A DNA stretch of 64,000 nt, taken from assembly GCA_009781175.1 (NCBI GenBank), contig WQYQ01000005.1:1-64000 (forward strand), read 5' to 3'. Positions 44,415-53,800 of this stretch are shown piece by piece (position 1 is the stretch's first letter; the number at the start of each line of letters is the position of its first letter). Source of the DNA: Betaproteobacteria bacterium (GTDB taxonomy: Bacteria; Pseudomonadota; Gammaproteobacteria; Burkholderiales; Rhodocyclaceae). The position numbers and the translations under genes were made by a program. The notes beneath the pieces were generated by a model. The model made no database searches, was not told the DNA's origin, and worked only from the letters and a program-made list of their open reading frames with translations.

Positions 44415-46538
44415 TCAGAAAATGAGTTCGCGAATGAGCACGATGGCCACGGGTTTGAGTTGTTCGATCAGCCAGCTACGCGGTTCGGCATCGATCACGG
44501 CGTGCCCCCAGCCCACGGCGGCCGGGGGTTCGCCGTCCGATCCCAAGGCCAGCCGCACACGGTAGAGGCTGTCGCGCGCTTGCAAGGGTGAGCGGGTATC
44601 GGCCAGCGTGGGCAAGGGGCCTCCGTGGTGGGCGGCCAGCATGAGGTGGGGCAACTGGGTCAGCCGGGTGTGTTCGATGTCCACCACCCTGGCGGCCCAG
44701 ACCGTGCCAGGCAGCTGGGCCGGGTAGTAGCGGGCCGCGGCGCCGGCTTGCAGTCGCGGCAGATCGCTTTGGGTGACGAAAGCCTCGACCTGCCAGGGAC
44801 CCGGGCCGACCAGGCTGGCGACGGGCTGATGAGGGTTGACCCAGGAGCCGACTCCGATGTTCGGGTCCACATCCACCAGTTTGCCGTCGAACGGCGCCGT
44901 CAGGGTCAGGCGCTCTCCCTCCGCCACCTCGGCTTGTAATTCAGCCTCCCGCAAGGCCCGCCCCTGTAGCACCAGCGGCAGGCGTTCAAGCCCTTCTTCC
45001 AGGGATGCCACGCTGCGCCATTCCGCGTCCACGGTGTCGCGCGTGAGCGCGGCGCGTTCGGCGCGGTAACTCAAATCCGGCTGATCAAGTATCAGCAAGG
45101 GCGCACCGGCGGAAAAGACGCCGCCTTGCTGCGCCAGGAATTGCACCCGCGCCGGCAGCGGGCTGTAAAGCGTCACACTCTGGCCGGGATGGTGCCAGGC
45201 TACCGCGCGCACCGGCGTGGGCCAGGGCCAAAGGGCCACGGCGAGGAGCGCGGCGGGTATCGCCAGCAGCAAGACTCGCCGGGAGCGTGGCGCCCGCGCG
45301 CGCTGGGTGTACCAATACCTCAGTTCATGCCAGATGGGCTTGATGACGAACCACGTGATCTCCACCGCGAACAGGAACAGACCCAGCAGCTTAAAGAAGA
45401 ACAGGTACACCGCAATGGCGATACCAGTGAACACGGTGAGGCGGTAGAGCCAGGTGATCCATGCGAATGAAATCAGGAAACGGCGCAAGCGCGCCGGCAA
45501 CGCTTCGGGTTCCGGTTCCGCCAGGCCCAGCACGCTACGCCGAAGCTGCACCCGGGCCAGTGCGGCAGCCCGCTCGTGCAAATTGGGCATGTCGAGCGCA
45601 TCCGACAGCACGAAATAGCCGTCGAAGCGCATGAAGGGACTGATGTTCAAGCCCAGGGAAATCACCCAGGCGGTGGTGGCGACAAAGAATAGGGCCTCTT
45701 TCAACGGCCCCTCGCCCACCAGGTGCCAGGCCAGCAGGGCCAGCCCCGCCAGGGCCAGCTCACTGACAATCCCCGCCGACGCAATGGCCAGCCGTTGGCG
45801 GCGGTCCGACAGCCGCCAGGATTCGGTGGTGTCGGTGTAGAGCATGGGCCACATCACCAGGAAGGCCACCCCCATGTGGGCCACGCGCACGCCGTACCGG
45901 GTCGCGGTCAGGGCGTGGCCCAACTCATGCACGCTCTTGGTCACGGCCAGCGCGACCAGGTAGCCCAGAAAACCTGCCGGCGAGAGGGATTGGGCAAGCG
46001 TGGCGGCGAAGCTATCCCACTGCCGCACGGTCAGCCCCAGCCCCAGCGCGGAGAGGCCGAGCACCAGCCAGCCTGCCCAGGGGCGGTAAACCCAGGCCAG
46101 CCATTGGGACAGGCGCTCCAGCGCCGCCGCGGGCCGTAGCAGCGGCACCCGGAAAAACAGATAGTGGTGCAACAGCCAGCGCAGACGGCTCGCGTGGCTG
46201 CGCTGGTGCAGCGTGTGCAGAGCGTGGGCGTGGCCGGGCGCGCGCACCTCCAGCAGTTGGTTCTGCATCAGAAACTGGTGCAGCGCCTCGATTTCGTCCT
46301 GCGTGGGGCGCAGCAAGGTTTCCGCCGCCACCTGCCGCAGAACCTCGTCGGCGCGTCCCGCCGGCCAGCGCGAGAGCAGTTCAAACTCCACCCAGCCCAG
46401 CCGGTAGAACTGGTTGTTGACGGGGTCTTGCAGCGTCCAGGTGGGCGTGCCGTCGCGGTCGTGGCCGGCAGGACGAATTTGCAGTTCCGGCCGCAAAGGC
46501 AGCAAATCGGTAAGAGGCAGCGGGGCTGGAGAGATCAT
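44415..46538 (-). CDS. M50 site-2 protease / HlyD fusion membrane protein
   Basis: The 707-residue protein has three parts. Residues 1-100 are PqqD-like (NQFYRLGWVEFELLSRWPAG). Residues about 150-420 are a polytopic M50 metalloprotease with the zinc motif KSVHELGHALTATRYG and the second motif NISPFMRFDGYF. Residues about 440-700 are a HlyD-like adaptor with a lipoyl half-motif (PLPARVQFLAQQGGVFSAGAPLLIL) and a barrel region (APFDGKLVDVDPNIGVGSWV). Fusion of protease and adaptor suggests cleavage of a membrane-inserted substrate linked to export. The likely substrate is the giant protein of the same operon. Confidence 0.88.
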   Translation of the reverse strand: MISPAPLPLTDLLPLRPELQIRPAGHDRDGTPTWTLQDPVNNQFYRLGWVEFELLSRWPAGRADEVLRQVAAETLLRPTQDEIEALHQFLMQNQLLEVRAPGHAHALHTLHQRSHASRLRWLLHHYLFFRVPLLRPAAALERLSQWLAWVYRPWAGWLVLGLSALGLGLTVRQWDSFAATLAQSLSPAGFLGYLVALAVTKSVHELGHALTATRYGVRVAHMGVAFLVMWPMLYTDTTESWRLSDRRQRLAIASAGIVSELALAGLALLAWHLVGEGPLKEALFFVATTAWVISLGLNISPFMRFDGYFVLSDALDMPNLHERAAALARVQLRRSVLGLAEPEPEALPARLRRFLISFAWITWLYRLTVFTGIAIAVYLFFFKLLGLFLFAVEITWFVIKPIWHELRYWYTQRARAPRSRRVLLLAIPAALLAVALWPWPTPVRAVAWHHPGQSVTLYSPLPARVQFLAQQGGVFSAGAPLLILDQPDLSYRAERAALTRDTVDAEWRSVASLEEGLERLPLVLQGRALREAELQAEVAEGERLTLTAPFDGKLVDVDPNIGVGSWVNPHQPVASLVGPGPWQVEAFVTQSDLPRLQAGAAARYYPAQLPGTVWAARVVDIEHTRLTQLPHLMLAAHHGGPLPTLADTRSPLQARDSLYRVRLALGSDGEPPAAVGWGHAVIDAEPRSWLIEQLKPVAIVLIRELIF

Positions 46539-46622
46539 TCCAGAATCAGCGTTGTCGAAGCTGCAACGTTAATAGCCATACGGCTTTCCTGAATAGCAAG
46601 CGCTCAACTACCGTTCTCAGAA

Positions 46623-47978
46623 TCATAGTCCCACCCGTTGCCGCAGGGTACCCAGCGGACGGCGGAGTATCCAATAGGCCAGCGGATAACGGTCGCCGTA
46701 AACCTTGGCCACCCCGCGCAGGCCGATGTGCTCTGCCTTGCCATCGATGAGCCGGCCCCGGATGTGGTAGCTGGCCACGCCCTCTGGAGACAGACTGGCC
46801 TGATAACTGGTTTGCTCAAGGATCGCCGACAGCGCGCTCAACGGGTGCACCTGCAAGTAGACCCGCATGTCCGCCCCTTCGCTCAGGTTGATGGCGTCCG
46901 CCACCGGCAGCCATACCAGCACGCCCAGAGCACCGGGCTGGGCCAATTGGCCCAGCCGCTCGCCGGTCGTCACGGGTTTGCCCAGCCAATCGTTCGGATC
47001 GCTGTACACGAACAGCCCGTCGTGGGAGGCGTGCACCTCAAGCCGCTGCAAGGATTCTTGCAGGTAGGTCAGTTCGGCGCTGCGTTCGCGTACCCGGCCT
47101 TGCAGGGTGGCCAGGTCAGCCCGGCTCTGGTTCTGGTCAAACGCCTTTTGCTGGGCGGCCAGTGCATCGGCCTTGGCCGTGGCAAGAGCCTCAGTCGCCA
47201 CGGCGAGGCGGTTGCGCAAGGTGGTATCGTCCAGCGACACCAGCAGGTCGCCCGCATGCACGTTGTGGTTGGGTTCGACGTGGAAGGCTTTGACCACGCC
47301 ATCAACCGGCACCGTGACGGCTTCTGCGTGCAGGGCGATGATTTCTGCCGGCGCCAGTACCGAGGTGCGCACAGGCAGGGCGAGCAAGGCCAGCACGCCG
47401 GCGGCCGGCCACAGCAGGCGCCGGGGCTGTTGCTTCCAGCGTTGCCAGTATGCGTGCCAACGCAGCGGCCGGCCGCGCAGGTAGGCAAAGGCGTGGGCAT
47501 AGGTGTCTCGCAGCAGTTGCAGCCAGTGGCGCTGAGGATCGGACCAGGGCTGCTCGGCGGTAAGCAGCAGCGCGCCGACGCGCACGCCGCGCAAGGTATC
47601 GAGCGGCAGACACAGGGCATGGGCAGGCCACCATTCCTGCCAGGACGCGGCCAGATCGGCAGGCAAATCGGCCACCGTGAAGGGCTGGGCCAACGAACCG
47701 CCTTGCGGGGAGCATCCGGCCAAGCGATGGGTGCACACCTTTTGCACCCACTGTGTAAAAAGCGTGGATTCGTGCACGCTCACCAGGCCGGACACCGTTT
47801 GCAGTTGCAAGCGACCCAGCCCGTCGACCAGGCACACACAGGCTTGCTGGTAAGGCACCAGATGCCAGGTCTCGTTAGCCACCACAAAACCGAGAGCGGC
47901 AATGTCTTCCGCCTGCAAAGCCTGGCGTTGCAGGCTGGCATACACCGGCCATAGCCCGGCCGGATCGATCTGGGTCAC
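46623..47978 (-). CDS. GAF-like / HlyD-type membrane adaptor
   Basis: The 451-residue protein has an N-terminal cytoplasmic GAF-like domain (residues 1-170), one membrane segment (RRLLWPAAGVLALLALPVRTSVLA) and a periplasmic HlyD part with a lipoyl motif (AVTVPVDGVVKAFHVEPNHNVHAGDLLVSLDD) and coiled-coil hairpin. It overlaps the preceding adaptor gene by GTGA/ATGA-type coupling. A sensor-like cytoplasmic domain on an adaptor is unusual and may gate export. Confidence 0.82.
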   Translation of the reverse strand: MTQIDPAGLWPVYASLQRQALQAEDIAALGFVVANETWHLVPYQQACVCLVDGLGRLQLQTVSGLVSVHESTLFTQWVQKVCTHRLAGCSPQGGSLAQPFTVADLPADLAASWQEWWPAHALCLPLDTLRGVRVGALLLTAEQPWSDPQRHWLQLLRDTYAHAFAYLRGRPLRWHAYWQRWKQQPRRLLWPAAGVLALLALPVRTSVLAPAEIIALHAEAVTVPVDGVVKAFHVEPNHNVHAGDLLVSLDDTTLRNRLAVATEALATAKADALAAQQKAFDQNQSRADLATLQGRVRERSAELTYLQESLQRLEVHASHDGLFVYSDPNDWLGKPVTTGERLGQLAQPGALGVLVWLPVADAINLSEGADMRVYLQVHPLSALSAILEQTSYQASLSPEGVASYHIRGRLIDGKAEHIGLRGVAKVYGDRYPLAYWILRRPLGTLRQRVGL

Positions 47979-48739
47979 GGCGCGGGCGGGTTGAAGCGGG
48001 CATTGCCGCTCATGCCCGGCAGTAGTTCGGGCGCGCGCGCCACCAGTTTCGCTTCCAATTCCACCGTCTGGCTCACAGCGTCAACCCGCGCATTGATGGC
48101 AGAGACGCGAGCCTCGTAAGTCTTGCCGGTTTCGTCAATGGCGACGCTGAAGGGGGTGTCGGTCTTGAGCCAGCGCAGCCAGACGCCCGGTACGTTCAGG
48201 CGTAGTTTCAACGGGCCATCGCTGACCACTTCCAGCAATGGCTGGTTGGCCGCCACACCCTGGAAGGGGCGCACCAGCACCTTTGCGGTATAGCCCGAGA
48301 ACGGCGCGCTCACGCTGCAATGGGCGAGTTGAGCCTTGTACATGCGCACTTGCGCGCGCGCCCGGTTTACCACGTTGGCGGCCAGACCCACCTCCACTTC
48401 GGTCGCCTGTTGCAGACCCTGCAAGTGCAGCTTGACCTCCAGTTCCTGCTCCGCACTGCTACGTTCGGCCTCACTCATGGCGACGCGGGCCTGCTGTTCG
48501 GCGCAATCGAAGCGCACCAGCACACGACCTTTGGCAAATGCCTGGCCCAGCGCGGCGTTCACTTCCACAACGCGGCCGGGCATCAGACTGACCAGCGTGG
48601 TTTCCAGAGCCGGCGCCAACAGCACACGCACGGGCGTGGCATCGACACTGGCCGCACCTTGTGCTGCCCACGCATCCTGGCTCAACAGGGCCGCGCCTGC
48701 CCACAGGGCGACCTGGATCAGTATCGACGGTGGTTTCAT
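47975..48739 (-). CDS. periplasmic adaptor (HlyD/RND type)
   Basis: From MKPPSILIQVALWAGAALLSQDAWA, after AAAGGAA, the product has 254 residues with a signal peptide. It has the lipoyl halves (SLMPGRVVEVNAALGQAFAKG and APFSGYTAKVLVRPFQGVAANQPLLEV), a short coiled coil and a barrel domain. It should link inner-membrane parts to the TolC-like protein. No ABC or RND pump gene adjoins. Confidence 0.87.
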   Translation of the reverse strand: MKPPSILIQVALWAGAALLSQDAWAAQGAASVDATPVRVLLAPALETTLVSLMPGRVVEVNAALGQAFAKGRVLVRFDCAEQQARVAMSEAERSSAEQELEVKLHLQGLQQATEVEVGLAANVVNRARAQVRMYKAQLAHCSVSAPFSGYTAKVLVRPFQGVAANQPLLEVVSDGPLKLRLNVPGVWLRWLKTDTPFSVAIDETGKTYEARVSAINARVDAVSQTVELEAKLVARAPELLPGMSGNARFNPPAP

Positions 48740-48843
48740 TCCATTTCCTTTTCCCGGACTCGCCATCAATGGCGAGGATTGCGTTCGACACGTGTTCAAC
48801 CCCTTCCCTTGCGTGCAGAGGAAGGAACAAATCCAGTTTTATC

Positions 48844-50748
48844 TCAGCCTGCACCCTGAGCTTTGCTCACAGATTCAGGGCTCCGCTGCAACCAAGCCTG
48901 GAAGGTGGCCAGATTGGCGACCGTGGCGGCCTCGGCAAAAGCCATCAGGGCGCGGGCGTTGACATCGGCTGGGAGTACGCTGAGGTATTCCTGGGTACCC
49001 ACCACGGCGCCGTCGGTTTGGCGCAGCGTCCATACCGCACGGACCTGGCGGGTCCCGCCTGTCGAGGGAGCCAGCTCCAGCGCCAGTTGCAGGGTCGCAC
49101 CGGCGTCAGGGCCATCATCCAACTTGAACTGGCCGCGTTCCAGGACTCGGCGCACGGCGGTGTGCAAGCTCATGCCGGTATCGGGCACGCCGTTACCGCC
49201 CGGTAGCGCAATGTCGAGTCGAACGCTGGGCAGGGCCAGCGCTTCGGGCACCAGCAGCGTCGGGAAAGTGTCGGTTTCAACCTGTTGCAGGTGGCTGGAC
49301 ACGAGGCTGGCCAACTCGGCGACGCTCAGGTGGGCAAAGTCGTCGGGCAGCACCTCCAGTCCAATCGCGTTGTAGATACGGCCGAAAGCTGCCTGGGCGT
49401 GGGCATAGGCCAGGTGGCGCTGGTGATCGGAATTGAGCGCGCGCACCTCGGCACGAATCAGTTCCAGATCGGATTCTGCGCGGGTAGCGAGCGCGGCTTT
49501 GGAAAAGTTCAGCAAACGCTGATCCACCATGCTGGATTCACGCGCAACATCGAGTTCGCTCAACGACATGCGGTAAATCTCGATGGCGACGCGCACCTGG
49601 GTGAGGATGGCCATCGACAAGGCCATCCGGCGGGCGTCGTCCAGTTGCTCCTGCGCCTGCTTGGATTTTTCGATACTCGGCAGCGCGGCTAAACGCATCA
49701 GGTTGAAGCTCGCGCGCAGGGTCGAGTCCACCCAATTGTTGTTGTACAGATAGCGGTTGCTGTCGTACTGGGCGCCGATGTTCAAGCTCAGGTTGGGCAG
49801 GACAGACAACATCTGTTTGCGCGCTTCCGCGGCGGTGATCCGGCGGCGGTAGTCCTCCTCGCGCAACTCGGGGCGATTATGCAGCGCGAGTTCTTCCAGC
49901 TCGGCCACGTTGAAAGGCGCGCTCATCAGGGCCGGCTCGTCGTCCTCGCGCAGCGTGAAGTCGGTGCCCGGCGTGATGTTCATGAGGGCGGCCAACTCGC
50001 GCTTGGCGTACTCCAGCTCTTGCCTGCGCGCAGCCAGCAGACCGATGGCGTCGAGCAGTTGGCGCTGGTAGTTGAGGGCATCGCGGGGCGGCAGCAGACC
50101 CATGCGTTCCGCCTCCTGCGAGCGCTCCAATGCGGTACGCGCACGGGCCATCAGCTTTTCGGTCTGGGGTGCCAGGCGCTGGGCCCCCACGGCACGCCAG
50201 TAAGCGGAGCGCACGTCCGTGACAATGGTCTGCGTCACCCGCTTGCGGCGCTCTTCGCTGATCAGGAATTGGTCGGCCTGCTGATGCGCGCGGTAGTAGC
50301 TGACACCGAAGTCCAGCGCGCTCCAGGAAAATTCGACCCCGGCGATGCGCCGGCGGCGCTCTTGCGAACTGGTCGGATTGCCTCCCCACAAATCCTGGCC
50401 GGTCACCACATCGTAGCTGGTGGAACCGGCGTCGTTGCTGCGCAGGGTATAGCCTGCCGAGGCAAGCACGCTGGGCAGCATATCGTAGCGGCTGACTTCG
50501 GCCAGGCTGAGGTTAACCGCCGACTCCATCACTTTGAGGCGGTAATCGAGGTTGTATTTGAGAGCGCGGGCCACGGCTTCGTCGAAGCCGATGGGGGCAA
50601 AGACCTGTTCCTGGTCGCTGTAGATGCGGAACTGGTCATCCACCACGCGTTCGTGCACAGCTTCCTTGGTCAGGGGTTCCGGAATGACGGCACAGCCAGC
50701 GAGTACGGTAGCTGCGGCGAGCGCAATAAAAGAACGCTTGGATTTCAT
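48844..50748 (-). CDS. TolC-like outer-membrane efflux lipoprotein
   Basis: From MKSKRSFIALAAATVLAGCAVIPEP the product has 634 residues with a lipobox (LAGC). Two repeats of long helices (FDEAVARALKYNLDYRLKVMESAVNLSLAEV; NRPELREEDYRRRITAAEARKQMLSVLPNLSLNIG) mark an outer-membrane efflux family channel. About 120 extra residues at the C-terminus (from LALPSVRLDIALPGGNG) are not part of usual TolC. It follows the giant gene by 91 bp. Confidence 0.88.
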   Translation of the reverse strand: MKSKRSFIALAAATVLAGCAVIPEPLTKEAVHERVVDDQFRIYSDQEQVFAPIGFDEAVARALKYNLDYRLKVMESAVNLSLAEVSRYDMLPSVLASAGYTLRSNDAGSTSYDVVTGQDLWGGNPTSSQERRRRIAGVEFSWSALDFGVSYYRAHQQADQFLISEERRKRVTQTIVTDVRSAYWRAVGAQRLAPQTEKLMARARTALERSQEAERMGLLPPRDALNYQRQLLDAIGLLAARRQELEYAKRELAALMNITPGTDFTLREDDEPALMSAPFNVAELEELALHNRPELREEDYRRRITAAEARKQMLSVLPNLSLNIGAQYDSNRYLYNNNWVDSTLRASFNLMRLAALPSIEKSKQAQEQLDDARRMALSMAILTQVRVAIEIYRMSLSELDVARESSMVDQRLLNFSKAALATRAESDLELIRAEVRALNSDHQRHLAYAHAQAAFGRIYNAIGLEVLPDDFAHLSVAELASLVSSHLQQVETDTFPTLLVPEALALPSVRLDIALPGGNGVPDTGMSLHTAVRRVLERGQFKLDDGPDAGATLQLALELAPSTGGTRQVRAVWTLRQTDGAVVGTQEYLSVLPADVNARALMAFAEAATVANLATFQAWLQRSPESVSKAQGAG

Positions 50749-50839
50749 GAAGAAAATTATATAACTTGACTTCTTCACCCCAAGGTCCGTGTCACCAAAA
50801 TAGCAAGAGGGGCTTATGTATATATGACCCTTTTCATCA

Positions 50840-53800
50840 TTAACGACGAACAGTCGAAACAACGGGTTGATTCGATGCAGTAGGCGCCGGGTGTTCCGCG
50901 AGTTGTTGAGCCAGAACCCCTGCTTGCGCCGTGGTGCGGTGGCGATGCGAGAGGCGTTGCAACTGAGCGGCGATGTCCCTCCGGTTCTCCGCGATTTTGG
51001 CAGCCGGTGCGTCGGGGGCCTGCGTCAGGGGTATCTCTCCCTGCCCATCCAGCGACAAGTACTCGCCGGGCGCCGTCACGTCATCGCCAGCGTCGCCTGC
51101 TCCAGTGTCCGGCGTCGGCGCAGCGGCCAGCGCATCAGCGTCTGTGCCAGGTTTGCTCAGGCCCAGAGAAAAGTCGGCAACTCTCGGCGACGGGGAACCA
51201 ACGTTGTCGTTTTCATCGTCGGCGTTTTGGATATCCTTCCGTTCAAACAGTTCCTGCGCATTCCGCCAAGCGTTGTAGTGGCTGCGCGAAGCAGCCTCGA
51301 CAGCAGGCAGCACATGCAGAGACGGATCGGTCGTCAACTCTGCTCCCACGGATGAGAAGCCGAGCACATCCACGGGCGAGCCTTGTCCGCTGGTCTGGTC
51401 CTGGGCTTCCTGCACCGCGATCAACACATGCAAGCTGTGAGAGGTGGTGACGGGTGGCATAGCACTGTTGTCCGCTGCCGGTACAGGTGGCGTGCCCCCG
51501 ATCGCTGGCGGCACACTCGGGGGAGGTGGCGCGATCTTCGGAGCGCGGGCGTCGGTTCCAGCCGGTGGCACGCTCGGGGGAGGTGGCGCAAGCTTGGCCG
51601 AAACGGTCATATTCACCGTGTAAGCATTGCTGTCGGTGCCGTCCGAGACGCTATAGGTAAAGCTGTCCGCGCCGCTGTAGCCGTCTTCCGGCGTGTAGGT
51701 GTAGCTGCCGTCGGCATGGACCACGACTGCGCCGTGCGCCGGGTCCGAGCCCTTGGCGTAGGTGATGCTCTGGCCCCCATCGACGTCGGTAGCATCCGGC
51801 AGTTGGCCCGACTTGGCGGTGTTGTACGCGGTGGTGATGGTGTCGTCGGCCGCCGTCGGTGCATCATTGACGCCGTTGAGGGTGATGATGATCTCAAAAG
51901 TGGTGCCGTCGTTACTCTGAATGGTGAAGCGGTCCGTGGCTTGGCCCGGGGTGCTCAGGGGTTTCAACTTGGCATTGTCCGCTGTGTAGGTCCAGTAGCC
52001 GTCAGCGTCGATGCTGAAACTGCCGTAGTGGCCCTCGACATTGGTCTGGGCAACGATAGTCGCGTTCGAGTCGTCCGGGTCGCTCACGGTGATCTGGCCC
52101 GTGCGCATGTAGTCGTTGCTGTCTTCGGTGACGCTAGCGGTACTGTCGCCAGAGAAGGTGGCCGGAACGTTGTCCGAGACGGTCACCATCACCGTGTAGG
52201 TGTTGCTGTCGGTGCCGTCCGAGACGGTGTAGGTGAAGCTGTCCGCACCGCTGTAGCCGTCTTCTGGGATGTAGGTGTAGCTGCCGTCGGCATGGATCAC
52301 AACCGTGCCATGCGCCGGATCCGAGCCCTTGGCGTAGGTCACGCTGTCGCCCTCGTCCACATCACTGGCCGCCGGCAGTTGGCTTGTTTTGGCGGTGTTG
52401 TACGCGGTGGTAATCGTGTCGTCGGCGTCCGTCGGGGCGTCATTGACGCCGTTCAAGGTGATAACGATGTCGAAGGTGGTGCCGTCATTACTCTGAATGG
52501 TGAAGCGGTCCGTAGCCTGCCCTGGGATACTCAGGGGCTTCAACTTGGCGTTGTCGGCCGCGTAAGTCCAGTGGCCGTCGATATCGATGTTGAAGCTACC
52601 GTAGTTACCGGCCACATTGGTCTGAGCAACGATAGTCGCGTTCGGGTCGTCCGGGTCGGTGACGTCGATCTTGCCGCTGCGCACGTAGTCGCCGCTGTCT
52701 TCGGTGACGCTAGCGCTGCTGTCGCCGCTGAAGCTAGCCGGGATGTTGTCCGCGACGGTCACGCTGACCGTGTAGGTGTTGCTATCGATACCATCCGAGA
52801 CGCTGTAGGTGAAGCTGTCTGCACCGGAGTAGCCATCTTCCGGCGTGTAGGTGTAGCTGCCGTCGGCATGGATCACGAGCGTGCCGTACGCCGGGTCCGA
52901 GTCTTTGGCGTAGGTGATGCTCTGGCCGTCATCGAGGTCACTGGCGTCCGGCAGTTGGCCCGAGATGGCAGTGTTGTGCGCGGTGGTGATGCTGTCGTCG
53001 GCGGCCGTCGGCGCGTCATTGATGCCATTGAGCGTGATAACGATCTCAAAGGTAGTGCCGTCGCTGCTCTGGATAGTGAAGGTGTCCGTGGCTTGGCCCG
53101 GGGTGCTCAGGGGCTTCAACTTGGCGTTGTCGGCCGTGTAGGTCCAGTTTCCATCGGCGTCGATGCTGAAGCTGCCGTACTGACCCTCGACATTGGTCTG
53201 GGTAACGATGGTCGCGTTCGGGTCGTCCGGGTCGCTCACAACGATCTGGCCAGTGCGCACATAGTCGCCACTATCTTCGGTGACACTGGCGGTGCCGTCG
53301 CCATCGAAGGTGGCCGGGATGTTGTCCGAGATGGTGATCGTGACCGTGTAGGTGGTGTTGTCGGTGCCGTCCGAGACGCTATAGGTAAAGCTGTCCGCGC
53401 CGCTGTAGCCGTCTTCCGGGGTGTAGGTGTAGCTGCCGTCGGCATGGACCACCACCGTGCCGTGTGCCGGGTCCGTGTCTTTGGCGTAGGTAATGCTCTG
53501 ACCGTCATCGACGTCGCTGGCCGCCGGCAGTTGGCCCAAGATGGCGGTGTTGTAGGCGGTGGTAATGCTGTCGTCGGCCGCCGTCGGGGCGTCATTGATG
53601 CCGTTCAGGGTGATGACGATCTCAAAGGTAGTGCCATCATTACTCTGGATGGTAAAGCGGTCCGTGGCTTGGCCCGGGCTGCTCAGGGGCTTGAGCTTGG
53701 CGTTGTCGGCCGTATAGGTCCAGTGGCCATCAGCGTCGATGTTGAAGCTGCCGTACTGGCCTTCAGCGGTCTGGGCAATGATGGTTGCGTCCGCGTCGTC

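Noticed and set aside
46638-47954. 438-residue plus-strand frame opposite the GAF-like/HlyD gene
   Set aside because: It has Gln/His/Arg-rich composition without domains, and the minus strand has an adaptor with lipoyl and membrane parts.
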